Source: Buttiauxella sp. B2
GTDB lineage: Bacteria; Pseudomonadota; Gammaproteobacteria; Enterobacterales; Enterobacteriaceae
Reading direction: 5' to 3'
NCBI RefSeq assembly: GCF_006376615.1
Contig: NZ_VEXQ01000004.1
Coordinates: 206,131 to 270,130 of the forward strand
DNA length: 64,000 nt
The position numbers and the translations under genes are program-made. Shown piece after piece: positions 63,890-64,000 of this stretch. The notes under the pieces are model-generated. The model saw only the letters and a program-made list of their open reading frames with translations. It was not told where the DNA came from and searched no databases. How positions within the stretch are numbered: position 1 is the stretch's first letter; each line of letters starts with the position of its first letter.

Positions 63890-64000
63890 TTAAATATTTC
63901 CTGAAGATAGATATTAGTTAAAGGATATCTTTTATCACGCTTAGCTAAAAAAGATTTATTCTCTAATTGAAGATGTAAAAATAGAATTCCAGCGTTCGCC

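Overview
The window is chromosomal DNA from a member of the Enterobacteriaceae (Gammaproteobacteria). Protein sequences and gene order follow the E. coli/Salmonella stretch yiaD-bisC-yiaC-tag-yhjY-yhjX-eptB-proline tRNA-dppABCDF-bcs-yhjK-dctA-yhjJ-kdgK-pdeH-yhjG-yhjE-yhjD-yhjC. The genus cannot be fixed from sequence alone. An ERIC element, REP-like palindromes and a type I cellulose operon suggest a Buttiauxella/Kluyvera/Enterobacter-like relative, and this is a guess.

Layout. 1-1.6 kb: the end of mtlR, an ERIC element, yibL and a HigBA-type toxin-antitoxin pair. 1.6-6.8 kb: a 2-ketogluconate operon on the minus strand (kguE-kguK-kguT-ghrB) behind a LacI-family gene resembling ptxS, with a PtxS-like operator in the gap. 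6.9-16.4 kb: yiaD, bisC, yiaC, tag, yhjY, yhjX, a small RelA/SpoT-type HD hydrolase, an Ohr peroxidase and eptB. 16.5-16.8 kb: tRNA-Pro(UGG) followed by a broken second copy of its 3' half that carries a hairpin-rich insert. 17.4-23.1 kb: dppABCDF. 23.6-34.9 kb: a type I cellulose operon, bcsO-Q-A-B-C-D-Z, at the position where E. coli has its type II operon. 35-44.4 kb: hmsP-like yhjK, dctA, yhjJ, kdgK, pdeH with a clear flagellar sigma-28 promoter, and yhjG. 44.4-48.9 kb: yhjE, yhjD, yhjC and a divergent short-chain dehydrogenase.

From about 48.9 kb the E. coli-like order ends and an accessory region begins. It holds an acetyltransferase/cupin pair, a DUF1127 protein divergent from a MocR-type regulator, a HEPN-like membrane protein, and a beta-glucoside-type PTS (EIIB-EIIC-EIIA plus porin) with its LacI regulator. 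From 58.4 to 62.1 kb lies a cluster of small exported proteins: two copies of a module made of an Arg/Gln/Asp-rich protein and a glycine-zipper protein, a Spy/CpxP-like protein, a DUF1398 protein and a cysteine-repeat protein. The window ends with a YaaW homologue and the last two genes of what may be a fimbrial cluster.

How the genes fit together. Cellulose synthesis is bracketed by two EAL-domain proteins, YhjK next to the operon and flagella-controlled PdeH, which suits c-di-GMP control through the PilZ domain of BcsA. Carbon uptake is prominent: ketogluconate, pyruvate, dipeptides, C4-dicarboxylates, 2-keto-3-deoxygluconate and a beta-glucoside-type sugar. The points most worth a second look are the tRNA-Pro duplication with its insert, the duplicated small exported-protein module at 58.4-60.2 kb, the ketogluconate operon built onto ghrB, the stand-alone RSH-type hydrolase, and the type I cellulose operon in the type II position.
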